64,000 bases of DNA from Streptomyces regalis (GTDB lineage: Bacteria > Actinomycetota > Actinomycetes > Streptomycetales > Streptomycetaceae), in contig NZ_LLZG01000387.1 of the NCBI RefSeq assembly GCF_001509475.1, positions 1 through 64,000 on the forward strand, given 5' to 3'. Below, piece after piece: positions 23,570 through 33,272 of this stretch. The position numbers and the translations under genes were made by a program. Position 1 is the first letter of the stretch. Each line of letters starts with the position of its first letter. The notes under the pieces were generated by a model. The model saw nothing but the letters and a program-made list of their open reading frames with translations, ran no database searches and was not told where the DNA came from.

Positions 23570-25144
23570 ATGGCTACTGTCACTCAACGGGGTGCCGTAC
23601 AAGGTGATCCCCGCCGCTGGTGGGCGCTGGGCGCCCTGGTCGCGAGCATGCTCGTCCTCGGTTTCGACCTGACGATCCTGAACGTGGCGCTGCCCACGAT
23701 GGCCGGGCAACTCGGGGCGAGCAGCGGCGAGTTGCAGTGGATCGTCGACTCGTACGTCGTCGTGTTCGCGGCGCTGATGCTCCCCGCCGGGCTGCTCGGC
23801 GACCGCTTCGGGCGGCGCAGGATGCTGATCGCGGGGCTCGTGGTCTTCCTCGCCGGATCCCTGTTCGGCACTGTCGTCGACACCCCGGAGCTGGTCATCG
23901 CCGCCCGTTCGGTCATGGGCCTCGGGGCCACGCTGGTGATCCCGCTCGGCCTGTCCGTGCTGCCGTCGATGTTCGGCGAGGAGGAGCGCGGCAAAGCGGT
24001 CGCCGCGGTCACCGCCTCCATGGCCGCGGGAATGCCGCTCGGGCCGCTCGTCGGCGGGCTGCTGCTGGACCACTACTGGTGGGGCTCGATCTTCCTGATC
24101 AACATCCCGATGGCCGCCATCGGGATCATCGCCTGCCTCTTCCTGCTGCCCGAGTCCCGCGACCCGTCCTCACCCCGGGTCGACACCCTGTCCACCGCGT
24201 TCAGCGCGTTCGGGCTCGGCGCCCTGGTGTTCGGCATCATCGAGGCACCCGAACGCGGCTGGGGCAGCGCTGTCGTGCTCGGCTCGTTCGCGATGGCCGC
24301 GGCGCTGCTCGCCGGGCTGGTCCTGCGCGAGCGGCGGGCCGTACGCCCCATGCTCGACCTGAAGCTGCTCGCCCACCGCGGTTTCCTGTTCAACAGCCTC
24401 GCCGCGACGCTCGGCACCTTCGTCTTCTCCGGGCTGCTGTTCATGCTCCCGACGTATCTGCAGGAGGTCGGCGGCAGCGACGCCTTCGGCACCGGGCTCA
24501 GGCTGCTGCCGATGATGGGCGGCCTCATGGTCTCCGCGCGGGCCAGCACCGCCCTCGTCCAGCCGATGGGACCGCGCCCGGTGGTCACCGCAGGCCTGGT
24601 GGTGCTGTGCTTCGCCGCCCTGCTCGGCTCGCGGACCGACACCGGCAGCGACTACGGCTTCACCGCGCTGTGGCTGACCATCGCCGGCCTGGGCTTCGGC
24701 CTGGCGATGGTGCCGGCGATGGACGCGGCGCTCGGCGGCATCCCCGCCGACGAGGCGGGCAGCGGCTCGGGGCTGCTGATGACGCTGCGGCAGGTGGGCG
24801 GCGCCATCGGCATCGCACTGCTGGGCAGCCTGGTCGCGGGCGCCTACGGCGACCGGATCGACACCGGCGGCCTTCCCGAGGCGGCCGCGGACGCGGCGCG
24901 CGACTCGCTCAGCGGCGCTCACGCCGTCGCCGAGCAGCTCGGCCTGCCCGCCCTCGCCCGCTCCGCCGACGCCGCGTACGTGGACGGCATGGCCACGGTG
25001 CTGGTCGTCTGCGGCATCGCCGCCCTGGTGACGGCGGCACTGACGGCGCTGCTGCTGCCGAACACACGGCCCGCCGAACCGGCCCGGCAGGAAGAGCCCC
25101 CGGCTCCGGTCGTGGTCCCCCGGGAGGCCGATGAACGACAATGA
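23570..25144 (+). CDS. MFS drug exporter, DHA2 (EmrB/QacA) family
   Basis: 524 residues with 14 hydrophobic segments. Family motifs: FDLTILNVALPTMAGQL in helix 1, the motif-A loop GLLGDRFGRRRML, and LGPLVGGLLLDHYWWGSIFLINIP, the motif-C/B region of EmrB-type proton-drug antiporters. The substrate cannot be predicted. It sits 4-5 bases after a palindromic operator, and its stop overlaps the start of a TetR gene as ATGA, which is the standard layout for an inducible exporter. The ATG is so close to the operator that the message may be nearly leaderless. Confidence 0.92.
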   Translation: MATVTQRGAVQGDPRRWWALGALVASMLVLGFDLTILNVALPTMAGQLGASSGELQWIVDSYVVVFAALMLPAGLLGDRFGRRRMLIAGLVVFLAGSLFGTVVDTPELVIAARSVMGLGATLVIPLGLSVLPSMFGEEERGKAVAAVTASMAAGMPLGPLVGGLLLDHYWWGSIFLINIPMAAIGIIACLFLLPESRDPSSPRVDTLSTAFSAFGLGALVFGIIEAPERGWGSAVVLGSFAMAAALLAGLVLRERRAVRPMLDLKLLAHRGFLFNSLAATLGTFVFSGLLFMLPTYLQEVGGSDAFGTGLRLLPMMGGLMVSARASTALVQPMGPRPVVTAGLVVLCFAALLGSRTDTGSDYGFTALWLTIAGLGFGLAMVPAMDAALGGIPADEAGSGSGLLMTLRQVGGAIGIALLGSLVAGAYGDRIDTGGLPEAAADAARDSLSGAHAVAEQLGLPALARSADAAYVDGMATVLVVCGIAALVTAALTALLLPNTRPAEPARQEEPPAPVVVPREADERQ

Positions 25145-25842
25145 GCGACATGACCACGGCACGAACCCCTGTTCCCGACGCGGCTCGCCATCTGAGCCTG
25201 CGGGAGCGCAAGAAGATCAAGACGCGCATCGCCATCAGGGACGCCACCTACGCCCTGATCAGGGAGCAGGGGTACGAGGCCACCACCGTCGAGCAGATCG
25301 CGGAGCGCGCCGAGGTCTCGCCGAGCACCGTCTTCCGTTACTTCCCCACCAAGGAGGACATCGTCCTGACGGACGAGTACGACCCGCTGGTGGAGGACCT
25401 GCTGCGGGAACGGCCCGAGGACGAGCCGGTCCTGGAGTCGCTGCGCTGGTCGGTCCGCAAGGCGCTGACCATGGCGCTCGCCGACAGCCCGAACTTCGAG
25501 CAGGACGAGATGATCCTGCGCACCCGGCTCATGGTCGAGGTCCCCGCGCTGCGCTCCCGCCTGATGGAGAGCATGTCCGTCACGGGCCGCCTGATGTGCC
25601 GGGTCCTGGCGGAACGCACCGGCCGTGACGAGAACGACCTGGAGGTGCGCGTCTACGCCATGGGCCTGATGGGGGCCATGCTGGAGACGATGATCTACTG
25701 GGTCGAGCACGACTTCGGCGACGACCTGCCGGAACTCATCGACCGCACCCTGGCCACCTTCAAGGACCTCCCGAAACGGCAGGCCGCACCGCCGCAGCCC
25801 GCAAAAGGGCAGGCCCCCGGCCCGGGCCCCATGACATCCTGA
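25141..25842 (+). CDS. TetR-family repressor of the exporter
   Basis: 233 residues. The N-terminal helix-turn-helix (ALIREQGYEATTVEQIAERA, then EVSPSTVFRYFPTKEDIV) is typical of TetR proteins. The ligand domain, residues about 85-210, belongs to the acyl/multidrug-binding kind (LMVEVPALRSRLMES, YWVEHDFGDDLPELI). The start overlaps the MFS stop, so the two are co-translated, and the repressor probably controls its own operon at 23551-23565. The C-terminus is a short proline-rich tail. Inducer unknown. Confidence 0.9.
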   Translation: MSDMTTARTPVPDAARHLSLRERKKIKTRIAIRDATYALIREQGYEATTVEQIAERAEVSPSTVFRYFPTKEDIVLTDEYDPLVEDLLRERPEDEPVLESLRWSVRKALTMALADSPNFEQDEMILRTRLMVEVPALRSRLMESMSVTGRLMCRVLAERTGRDENDLEVRVYAMGLMGAMLETMIYWVEHDFGDDLPELIDRTLATFKDLPKRQAAPPQPAKGQAPGPGPMTS

Positions 25843-25846
25843 CCAG

Positions 25847-26563
25847 GTGAACGGACCCGAGATCCACGTCGAGTTCGCCCCCGAGCTGGCCCTGTTCGTC
25901 CAGCGTGCGCTGCGCCGGACGCTCGTCACCGACGGCGTCTCGTCCCTGGGCCACGTCGTCGAGTCGGCCGGCGTCCCGCTGACCGAGGTCGGCGCCCTGT
26001 GGGTCGACGGCCGCGAGGTTCCGACGTCATACGTCCCCTCAGCCGGCGACCGGGTGGAGGTCCGGCCCGTCGAGCGCCCCCAGCGGGTGCCCGGCGCTCC
26101 CCTGCGCTTCCTCCTCGACGTCCACCTCGGCACCCTCGCCCGCCGCCTGCGTCTGCTCGGCGTGGACACGGCGTACGAGTCGACGGACATCGGCGACCCG
26201 GCGCTCGCCGCCCGCTCGGCCGCCGAGCAGCGGGTGATGCTGAGCCGGGACCGGGGCCTGCTGCGCCGGCGTGAGCTGTGGGCCGGCGCGTTCGTCTACA
26301 GCACCCGGCCTGAGGAGCAGCTCCAGGACGTCCTGGACCGGTTCCGGCCCGACCTGCGCCCCTGGACGCGCTGCACCGCCTGCAACGGGCTGCTCAAGGA
26401 GGCCACCAAGGACGAGGTGGCGGACCAGCTGGAGGGCGGCACGCAGCGGTCGTACGACGTCTTCGCGCAGTGCACCCAGTGCGGGCGCGCGTACTGGAAG
26501 GGCGCGCACCACGAACAGCTGGTGGCCATCGTGGAGCGCGCCCTCACCGACTACGCGAGCTGA
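25847..26563 (+). CDS. Mut7-C RNase-domain protein with ubiquitin-like N-terminus
   Basis: 238 residues from GTG 25847, four bases after the TetR stop. Residues 1-80 form a ThiS/MoaD-like beta-grasp region (VEFAPELALFV, VDGREVPTSYVPSAGDRVEVRP). Residues about 85-235 are the Mut7-C (PIN-related) domain: RFLLDVHLGTLARRLRLLG with the first acidic site, MLSRDRGLLRR, and a zinc knuckle from CTAC and CTQC. Mut7-C proteins are putative RNases; targets are unknown. It converges with the copper oxidase gene 12 bases away. Confidence 0.85.
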   Translation: MNGPEIHVEFAPELALFVQRALRRTLVTDGVSSLGHVVESAGVPLTEVGALWVDGREVPTSYVPSAGDRVEVRPVERPQRVPGAPLRFLLDVHLGTLARRLRLLGVDTAYESTDIGDPALAARSAAEQRVMLSRDRGLLRRRELWAGAFVYSTRPEEQLQDVLDRFRPDLRPWTRCTACNGLLKEATKDEVADQLEGGTQRSYDVFAQCTQCGRAYWKGAHHEQLVAIVERALTDYAS

Positions 26564-26575
26564 ACGAGCGGAAAG

Positions 26576-28975
26576 CTAACGCCTGCTCACATCACCCTTC
26601 CCGCAGGCGATTCCGTCCCCGTTCCGGTCCAGCCGCAGCGGGTCGTCCCTGCCGTTGACCTTCAGGCGGCCGTAGTCGTTCGCCTTCAGCCAGTCGCAGC
26701 GGGACTTCGTCGTCGCCTTCACGGTCGGCGGGAACGCCGTCGGCACGCAGACGTTGATCGAGCCGTAGTGGCGGTCGCAGCCGGAGACGGTCGGGCTGAC
26801 CTTCTGGGACTTCCGCTTCTTGCCGGGGCCCGTGACCTTGCCCTTGAGGTCGTCGGCGAAGTCGTGGAGGTGTGCCGAGGCGTCCGCGGCGGACAGGGCC
26901 TGCGGGCCTTGGAGGTGTACCCACTTGGCCACGGACGGGATGCCGTTGGCGTCGACCGCGAAGAGCATGTACCAGCCGGGCGGGGCCAGGTTGGGGTTGC
27001 TCGTGACGTTCAGGTCGATGTTGTTGCCATCCACCGACAGCGGCAGGTCGACGAAGCGCTGGTTCGGGTCGGAGGAGTGGGTGACCGCGGCCGGGCGGAT
27101 CAGCTCGGCCTTGGCGATGGGCCGGTCGACGGTGATCCGCTGGGTGTCGCCGTATGTCCACTCGGTGTCGATGACCGAAGTGATCGTCGGGCGCTCGCCC
27201 TTGAGGAGATAGGGCGGGGTGTAGATCGACACGTCGTGGTTCCAGGAGCCGTTGCCCGGGTTGTCGCCCGTGGTCATCACGCGGCCGTCCGGCAGGAGGA
27301 AGGCGGAGGAGTGGTAGCCGCGCTCCTCCGGGTCGGGCGCCACCGGGTCGAAGGTGTTGGTCGCCGGGTCGTAGAGAGACGACTCGTACACCGGGTCGGC
27401 CCGGTTGTGCAGCGCGCCGCCCGTCTCCAGGACCTTGCCGTCGGGCAGGAGTACGGCGGAGACGTACATCTTGCCCTGGTTGCCGGTCTCGGGGACCTTG
27501 CCGGCGCCGAGGTCGACGGTGCCCTGCGGGAGCGGCGGGCCGGCGAGGTAGGACGGGTTGGGCTGCTTGAGGTCGATGACGTCGGTGAGTCGGTTCGCGT
27601 CCGGGTTGGAGTCGATGTTGCCGCCGCCGAGGGTGAGGACCTTCTGGTCCTGGGCCGGGGGCAGCAGCACGCTCGCGGACTGGTCGCGCTCGTCCTTGTT
27701 CTGGAGGCCGGGGATCTGGGTGACCGTGTTGGCGTCGTAGTCGTAGATCGCGCTGCCCGTGCCCGGGATGTTGTTGCCGAAGACATGGCTGCCGGAGTAG
27801 AAGAGGCGGCCGTCCTGCATGAGGATCATCGACGGGTACAGGCCCCAGTACGACCAGGTCTGGTTGACCTTCCACAGCGGCTGCCACTGCTGCTCGGCCT
27901 GCGAGAACAGCTCGGCGGTCACCGAGCCGGTGGAGTCCTCGCGCAGGCCGCCGAAGGAGATGACGTCACCGTTGCCGAGGACCGTCGCCGACGGGTACCA
28001 GTGGCCGTCGTTCATGTCGTTCGTCTTGCTGTACGTCGCGGTGGCCGGGTCGAAGACGTACGAGTCCTTGAACCCCTCGTAGCCGTGCCCGCCCGGCACC
28101 GGATACGCCTTGTTGCCGCTCATCACCAGCACCCGCCCGTCCTGCAGCTGGACGTGCCCGGCGCAGAACATGTCCTTCGGCGTGGGAATGACCTTGTAGG
28201 TGCCGTTGGCCGGGTCATACACCGCGCTCGTGAACGTCCCCGCGTTGAACTGCTCCTCGCTGTTGCCGGAGCCCGCGATCAGCAGCACCTTGCCGTTGTT
28301 GAGGACGACGGAGTGCATGGAGCGGACCGGGTTCTGCGTGGGGAGCACGTCCCACTTGCCGTTCGCGCACTGCTCCGGGGCGCCCGTGCACACGGGGTCC
28401 GGGACCGGGTCGGCCACCTGCTCCATGGCGTAGTCGTCGGTGGTCGCCGAGCCGGTGCCGTACACGGAGACACCCCAGGTGATGCGATCGGTGCCGGCCG
28501 GGACCTCGGGGGTGCGGACCGTGGCCTGGGTCCAACTCGACTGCATCTCCAGCGTCTTGAGATCGCTCCAGTACTGCCAGCCGGCGGTGGTGTCATGCCG
28601 GAACAGGGTGATGTTCGCGTCCGGCGTGGTCGTCTTGTACCAGAGCGACAGGTCGTACTGCTTGCCCACGGTCACCACCGGCGCGCACTCCGTCGACTCG
28701 GTGATCAGCGCCTTGCGGTCACCGTCGACCCGGCGGGTGAGCGACACCTTCATCGCCTTGGATCCGCTGTGGGCGTCACTCGTCGTCTCGAAGGTGAAGT
28801 CGTTGTCGCCCCAGCCGGACTTCTCCCAGCAGTACGGCATGTCGCCGGTGCCGGCGGTCTCGAAGCCGGGGTTCTTGATGAGGTTGGCGGCGGAGGCGGA
28901 CTGGGGTGAGGAGAGGAGAAGGCCTCCGGTGAGGCCCATGACGGCCAACAAGGCCGATCTCCGTCTGGATCTCAT
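26576..28975 (-). CDS. Secreted copper-radical oxidase (galactose-oxidase/GlxA-like) with CBM and Excalibur-like ends
   Basis: 799 residues. A signal peptide (1-29) is followed by a carbohydrate-binding-like domain (NLIKNPGFETAGTGDMPYCW, about 30-185). A kelch propeller then leads into the DUF1929 domain (about 590-690). The copper-radical site is complete: C271 for the Cys-Tyr cofactor, Y327 (GHWYPS), the Y554-H555 pair (GYHSSAFLLPDGRV) and H633 (VTHSSDPNQR). The C-terminus has an Excalibur-like motif with DRNGDGIACG. Such enzymes oxidise primary alcohols of sugars using O2. Its start overlaps the stop of the upstream glycosyltransferase as ATGA, so it is the last gene of a glycan operon. 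Confidence 0.88.
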   Translation of the reverse strand: MRSRRRSALLAVMGLTGGLLLSSPQSASAANLIKNPGFETAGTGDMPYCWEKSGWGDNDFTFETTSDAHSGSKAMKVSLTRRVDGDRKALITESTECAPVVTVGKQYDLSLWYKTTTPDANITLFRHDTTAGWQYWSDLKTLEMQSSWTQATVRTPEVPAGTDRITWGVSVYGTGSATTDDYAMEQVADPVPDPVCTGAPEQCANGKWDVLPTQNPVRSMHSVVLNNGKVLLIAGSGNSEEQFNAGTFTSAVYDPANGTYKVIPTPKDMFCAGHVQLQDGRVLVMSGNKAYPVPGGHGYEGFKDSYVFDPATATYSKTNDMNDGHWYPSATVLGNGDVISFGGLREDSTGSVTAELFSQAEQQWQPLWKVNQTWSYWGLYPSMILMQDGRLFYSGSHVFGNNIPGTGSAIYDYDANTVTQIPGLQNKDERDQSASVLLPPAQDQKVLTLGGGNIDSNPDANRLTDVIDLKQPNPSYLAGPPLPQGTVDLGAGKVPETGNQGKMYVSAVLLPDGKVLETGGALHNRADPVYESSLYDPATNTFDPVAPDPEERGYHSSAFLLPDGRVMTTGDNPGNGSWNHDVSIYTPPYLLKGERPTITSVIDTEWTYGDTQRITVDRPIAKAELIRPAAVTHSSDPNQRFVDLPLSVDGNNIDLNVTSNPNLAPPGWYMLFAVDANGIPSVAKWVHLQGPQALSAADASAHLHDFADDLKGKVTGPGKKRKSQKVSPTVSGCDRHYGSINVCVPTAFPPTVKATTKSRCDWLKANDYGRLKVNGRDDPLRLDRNGDGIACGKGDVSRR

Positions 28976-30153
28976 GCGGTACTCCTTGCTGTGCGGCTCC
29001 TGCGCGGCAGATAGACCAGCGCTTCGGTCCCGACGAAGCGCAGGACGAACGTGATGACCAGGGCGCACGCGGTGGCCGGCAGCACCGCCAGTCCGAACTG
29101 CCCCACCAGCAGCGCGATCAGCGGGATGCGCAGCACCAGGTCGGCGTTGGCGAGCAGCGCGAACCGTACGGTGCGGTCGGCCCAGTGGCGGTGCCGGCGG
29201 CGGTCGCGGAACAGCAGCTTCTCGATGAGCAGGAAGTTCCAGGCCACGCCGAACTGGTTGGCGACGATCTCCGCGGGGAGGTAGTGCAGCCCGGCCTGGG
29301 TCATCGCCCACAGCGCGGCCAGGTTCGGCACGAAGCCGGTCAGCCCGATCAGCCCGAACACGACCATCCGGGCCAGCGGGTCCGCCGTACGCAGCCCGGC
29401 GAGGTGCCGGAGGAAGCGGCGTCCCTCCGCCGCCGTGGACTTGGACTCCCCCGCGAACCGCTCCTGGAACACGAACGGCACCTCGGTGACCGCGCGCGGG
29501 CGGCTCCGCACGGCCAGCTCCAGCAGGATCTTGTAGCCGAGCGGCTTCAACGCCTGAGCGGTGATGTCGCTGCGGCGGATGGCGAAGAAGCCGCTCATCG
29601 GGTCGCTGATGCCGTGCAGCCGGCGCGGGAAGAGGGACTTGGTCAGCCAGGTCGCCGCCCGCGACACGACCACGCGGTAGCTGCCCGCGAGCCCGGCCCG
29701 GCTGCCGCCCTTGATGTACCGGGAGGCGACGACGAGCCCGGCGTTCGCGCGCTCACCGGTGGCGACCAGCTCCGGGACCAGGGACGGCGGATGCTGGCAG
29801 TCGCCGTCCATGACCACGATCCAGTCCGACCCGGCCGCCTTCATCCCCTCGACGACCGCGCCGCCGAGCCCGCCGACGGGGTCGTCCCGGTGGATGACGG
29901 TGACGGGGAACGGGCAGTCCTGGGCCGCCTCCTTGATGACCTGCGGGGTGTCGTCGGTGGAGTCGTCCACGAAGACGACCTCGCAGGGCAGCCGGGACGG
30001 CACCGACTCGGTGATCTGGTGCAGCAACTGCCGTACGTTCGCCGACTCGTTGAAGGTCGGTACGACGATGGTGACGGCACCCGGCTCGGCCACCTCTGAG
30101 GCCTCCACGGCCGGATCGCCCAGCTCCTCGCGGGCGGTGTATTCCTGGCTCAT
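28972..30153 (-). CDS. Polyprenol-phosphate glycosyltransferase (GT2) fused to GtrA-like domain
   Basis: 393 residues. Residues about 27-250 are a DPM1-like GT2 domain: TIVVPTFNESANV, DDSTDDT, and the DXD motif MDGDCQHP at 115-122. From about 265 a GtrA-like region has four hydrophobic helices, including VFGLIGLTGFVPNLAALWAM. Such enzymes load a sugar onto a polyprenyl phosphate and help flip it across the membrane, where GT39-type enzymes such as the neighbour at 30150 use it. Both ends overlap adjacent genes by ATGA. Confidence 0.88.
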   Translation of the reverse strand: MSQEYTAREELGDPAVEASEVAEPGAVTIVVPTFNESANVRQLLHQITESVPSRLPCEVVFVDDSTDDTPQVIKEAAQDCPFPVTVIHRDDPVGGLGGAVVEGMKAAGSDWIVVMDGDCQHPPSLVPELVATGERANAGLVVASRYIKGGSRAGLAGSYRVVVSRAATWLTKSLFPRRLHGISDPMSGFFAIRRSDITAQALKPLGYKILLELAVRSRPRAVTEVPFVFQERFAGESKSTAAEGRRFLRHLAGLRTADPLARMVVFGLIGLTGFVPNLAALWAMTQAGLHYLPAEIVANQFGVAWNFLLIEKLLFRDRRRHRHWADRTVRFALLANADLVLRIPLIALLVGQFGLAVLPATACALVITFVLRFVGTEALVYLPRRSRTARSTA

Positions 30154-31805
30154 CGAACGCCTCCGGAGGCTGTCTGGATCTGGCGGATCTCGACGCGGTC
30201 CTCGCCGCTGCCGAACACGGCGACCGGCGTCGAGTGCTCCATGGCCGCCTTGACGTTGGGCAGCTCGACCGCGTCGCGCCGGACCGTCGGCGAGGCGACG
30301 ACGTAGTCGAGGTCCTTCCAGCCGCGCGGCATCGTCTTCGTCACGGCCGGGTCGAGGTCGGCCTTGTAGAACCAGATGGCACCGCGCCCTGGCTCGTAGC
30401 CCGCGTGCACCAGGTCCAGCCACAGCGCGTCGTCGACGAGCACCCGGGTGTCCTCGGGGTCCGCCACCTCGGTGGACAGCCACTTCGAGGCCGCCTGGTA
30501 GGGCGCGTTGGCGTCGGCGGTGACGGCGGTGCGGTCGCCGTCGTACCAGCGCGGGACGACATAGGCGCCGGCGGCGATCGCGAGGACGGCCGCGAGGGCG
30601 TACCGCCCGCCGGTGACGTACCGCGTCTCGGCCTCGGAGCGCCGGCGCCGCAGTACGGCGTGGGCGACGGAGGCCGTTCCTCCGGCGAGGACGAGGGCGA
30701 GGAACGGGAGCGCCTGGATGACGTACATCGCGGGCAGGTAGCCGCTGGGGCGCATGGCCACCAGGGCGAGGATCACCACCGCGAACGACGGTCCGGCGAG
30801 CGCCCGGGCGGTGACCGACCAGCGCCAGGTGACCAGGAGCAGCAGGCCGCCCGCGAGGCCGCCGAGGATGAGGACGCGGTCGTAGTAGAGCCAGGAGTGC
30901 AGAACGCCGTGGGAGCCGGAACCCTGGTCGAGGATGAAACCCGACCCCGGCCTGGTCATCTGGTACTTGATGCCGTCCCACAGCGAGACGTGCCCGCTGC
31001 CCGAGAACAGCTCGCCCTTCAGCAGGGCGAACAGGGGATACGCGAGGCCGATCAGCACGCATGCGGTGACCGCGCCGGTCAGGGCGAACTTACGGGTGTC
31101 GCGGTGGCTGTGCCGCCACATGGTGACGAGGACCGCCGGGAGGACGAAGAGCATCGTCTCCTTGGTCAGCACGGCCGTGGCGGCCGCGATCCCGGCGCCG
31201 AAGTGGTGCCAGAGGTGGCGGCTCGGGGAGGCGGCGAGGGCGAAGGCGAGGAGCGTCCACATCACCGCGAGGTTGTCGAGGAAGATCTCCCGCTGGAGGA
31301 CCACCGACAGGGGCGAAAGCCCGAACAGGACCATGCCGAGCCCGGCCGCCCAGCGCGGCAGGGACAGCCGCCGCCCGAGGACGTACACCAGGACCGCGCT
31401 GACCGCGCTGACGACCAGCATCGCGGCGCGCATGGTGCCGACGGTCATCGACTCGGGGCTGAGGGCCGCCGGTATCCAGGTCAGCAGGGCTATCTGGATC
31501 CAGCCGAGGGGCGGGTGGTCGTACCAGTAGGTGTAGTGGGCGAGGCCCCGGCCCTCCTGGACCGCCCAGGCCTGGGCGAGGTAGGTGCCCTCGTCGTCGC
31601 TGAGGGTGGGGTAGTCGGCGATGTTCCAGCCCTGGACGACGAGGATCGCGACGAGGAGGACGCCGCACAGGATCAGGTCGGGGCGGGAGGAGCGGCGGCG
31701 GAGACGGTTCGACGGGTCCGTTCGGCCGATCGAACGCGTTTCAGGGACAGCTTGTCTCTGCGCGGGGACCTGGGGAGTGGTCACCGCGGGAAGGGTGGAG
31801 GTCAC
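30150..31805 (-). CDS. Membrane glycosyltransferase, ArnT/PMT-like (GT39/83 type)
   Basis: 551 residues with 10 or more hydrophobic segments and a C-terminal soluble domain. The first outer loop carries the acidic catalytic site DYPTLSDDEGTYLAQAW (D70-D71-E72), followed by DHPPLGWIQIALL, the usual arrangement in mannosyl- and aminoarabinosyl-transferases that use lipid-linked sugars outside the membrane. The upstream gene overlaps its start (ATGA) and the polyprenol-phosphate transferase overlaps its end, so donor synthesis and transfer are coupled. The acceptor may be a protein, lipid or glycan. Confidence 0.87.
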   Translation of the reverse strand: MTSTLPAVTTPQVPAQRQAVPETRSIGRTDPSNRLRRRSSRPDLILCGVLLVAILVVQGWNIADYPTLSDDEGTYLAQAWAVQEGRGLAHYTYWYDHPPLGWIQIALLTWIPAALSPESMTVGTMRAAMLVVSAVSAVLVYVLGRRLSLPRWAAGLGMVLFGLSPLSVVLQREIFLDNLAVMWTLLAFALAASPSRHLWHHFGAGIAAATAVLTKETMLFVLPAVLVTMWRHSHRDTRKFALTGAVTACVLIGLAYPLFALLKGELFSGSGHVSLWDGIKYQMTRPGSGFILDQGSGSHGVLHSWLYYDRVLILGGLAGGLLLLVTWRWSVTARALAGPSFAVVILALVAMRPSGYLPAMYVIQALPFLALVLAGGTASVAHAVLRRRRSEAETRYVTGGRYALAAVLAIAAGAYVVPRWYDGDRTAVTADANAPYQAASKWLSTEVADPEDTRVLVDDALWLDLVHAGYEPGRGAIWFYKADLDPAVTKTMPRGWKDLDYVVASPTVRRDAVELPNVKAAMEHSTPVAVFGSGEDRVEIRQIQTASGGVR

Positions 31806-33079
31806 GCAGGGACGTCCTCTCGGAGGTCACGGGTCACTTCGGCGCTGGTCAGATGCGCGCCGACGTGGGTGGTCAACTCCCAGTCATTACGGCCGCGTTG
31901 CTCCCGCCATACGGCGCGGACTGCGGCCCCGGCGAGGAGCACCTGGTAGAAGGGACCGCCCACGATGAGCTTCAGGTAGTGGACGAAGCGGACGCGAAGC
32001 CCGTACTGCTTGCCGAAGTCGTGCAGTCCTACGACCTCGAAGACGAAGGTGACGAGCGCGGTGACGGCCGGCAGGAAGGTGATGAACGCGACGCTCACGG
32101 GCACGTCGAGGAAGACGGCGATCGCGATGTTGAGCGGGATGATGAGCCCGGTGAAGGCCTGCATGAACGGCGTCATGAGGGTGTACCGGGCGAGCAACCG
32201 CTGCCCGAAGGTGGGCAGTTGCTTCCAGTCCTTCTTCCGGTAGACCTGCAGGAAGCCCTGGTTCCAGCGGGTGCGCTGCTTCAGCAGCGACATGAGGCTG
32301 CCGGGCGTCTCCTCCTTGGTCACCATGTCGGAGTCGTAGGCGACGACGACCTTCTTGCCGACGCTGGACAGGCGGACGCCGAGATCGCAGTCCTCGGCCA
32401 GGCAGTTCGGGTCCCAGCCGTCCGCTTCCCGCAGCACATCGGTCCGTACGAAGACGGTGTTGCCGCCGAGCGGGATGAACCCCTTCTGCGCGTGCAGGTG
32501 CAGCCGGGAGCGGAACCAGAAGAAGTACTCCAGGCAGTTGCGCAGGCTGTACCAGCTGGAGTGGAAGTTGATGAGCTGGACCCCGCCCTGGACGACGTCG
32601 GCGCCGGTGGTGCGGAAGGCGTGGTCCACGTGCGCGAGGAGCTCCGGGTGGACCTGGTCCTCGGCGTCGAAGACCCCGACGACATCGCCGCGGCAGTGCG
32701 GCAGCGCCGTGTTCATGGCCTTCGGCTTGTTCTTCTTCTCGTGGGTGTCGACGACGACACGGACGCGCGGGTCACGACCGGCGGCCTTGTTCGCCACCTC
32801 CGTGGTCTCCGGGTCGTCGTGCCCGACGATGACGATGATCTCGAAGTCGGTGTGGGTCGACTCCAGCAGGCGCTGGATGGTGTGGTCCAGCACGGCCTGT
32901 TCGTGCCGGGCCGGCAACAGCAGCGAGAACGACACGTGCTCGCCGCCGTCCGGTCTGCTGAAGCGGGTGGAGGCGAGCACTTCGGGCGTGCGCCACGCGT
33001 GCATCTGCCACCACAAGGTGAAGGCCGCCATCCAGAACAAGGCCAGCGAAACGGCAGCGATGAAGACAGACGTCAGCAA
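31802..33079 (-). CDS. Processive GT2 glycosyltransferase (cellulose/chitin-synthase-like)
   Basis: 425 residues from TTG 33079, preceded by GGGGGG. One N-terminal helix (4-26), a cytoplasmic GT-A domain with DAED (138-141), an ED acid pair (229-230) and QRTRW (268-272), then three to four C-terminal helices. The D,D,D,QxxRW set marks processive synthases of polymers such as cellulose, hyaluronan or poly-GlcNAc, which pass the chain through the membrane. It is the first gene of the operon ending in a copper oxidase, recalling the cslA-glxA pair of Streptomyces, though here two more transferases are included. Confidence 0.87.
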   Translation of the reverse strand: MLTSVFIAAVSLALFWMAAFTLWWQMHAWRTPEVLASTRFSRPDGGEHVSFSLLLPARHEQAVLDHTIQRLLESTHTDFEIIVIVGHDDPETTEVANKAAGRDPRVRVVVDTHEKKNKPKAMNTALPHCRGDVVGVFDAEDQVHPELLAHVDHAFRTTGADVVQGGVQLINFHSSWYSLRNCLEYFFWFRSRLHLHAQKGFIPLGGNTVFVRTDVLREADGWDPNCLAEDCDLGVRLSSVGKKVVVAYDSDMVTKEETPGSLMSLLKQRTRWNQGFLQVYRKKDWKQLPTFGQRLLARYTLMTPFMQAFTGLIIPLNIAIAVFLDVPVSVAFITFLPAVTALVTFVFEVVGLHDFGKQYGLRVRFVHYLKLIVGGPFYQVLLAGAAVRAVWREQRGRNDWELTTHVGAHLTSAEVTRDLREDVPA

Positions 33080-33108
33080 CAGAATCCCCCCAGATCCCCC
33101 AATGCCCC

Positions 33109-33120
33109 CTGTCGCGACAG
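33109..33120. promoter_or_regulatory. Palindrome upstream of the glycan operon
   Basis: CTGTCGCGACAG is a perfect 12-bp palindrome 30 bases before the first glycosyltransferase gene; CTGTCGC recurs about 20 bases further on. It may be an operator for the four-gene operon. Confidence 0.35.
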
Positions 33121-33272
33121 CGCGTCACATCTGTCGCAGAACTGTGTAGACAGTAAGGGGGATCTGTGAAGTCCGCAGGCCGTTTCGATGAAGAGCGCGT
33201 TTCATCACAACGAGCCCCGAGAGTGAACAATTCGAACACAGCCTGCGTAACTGCCCCATACACGCTGCCGTT

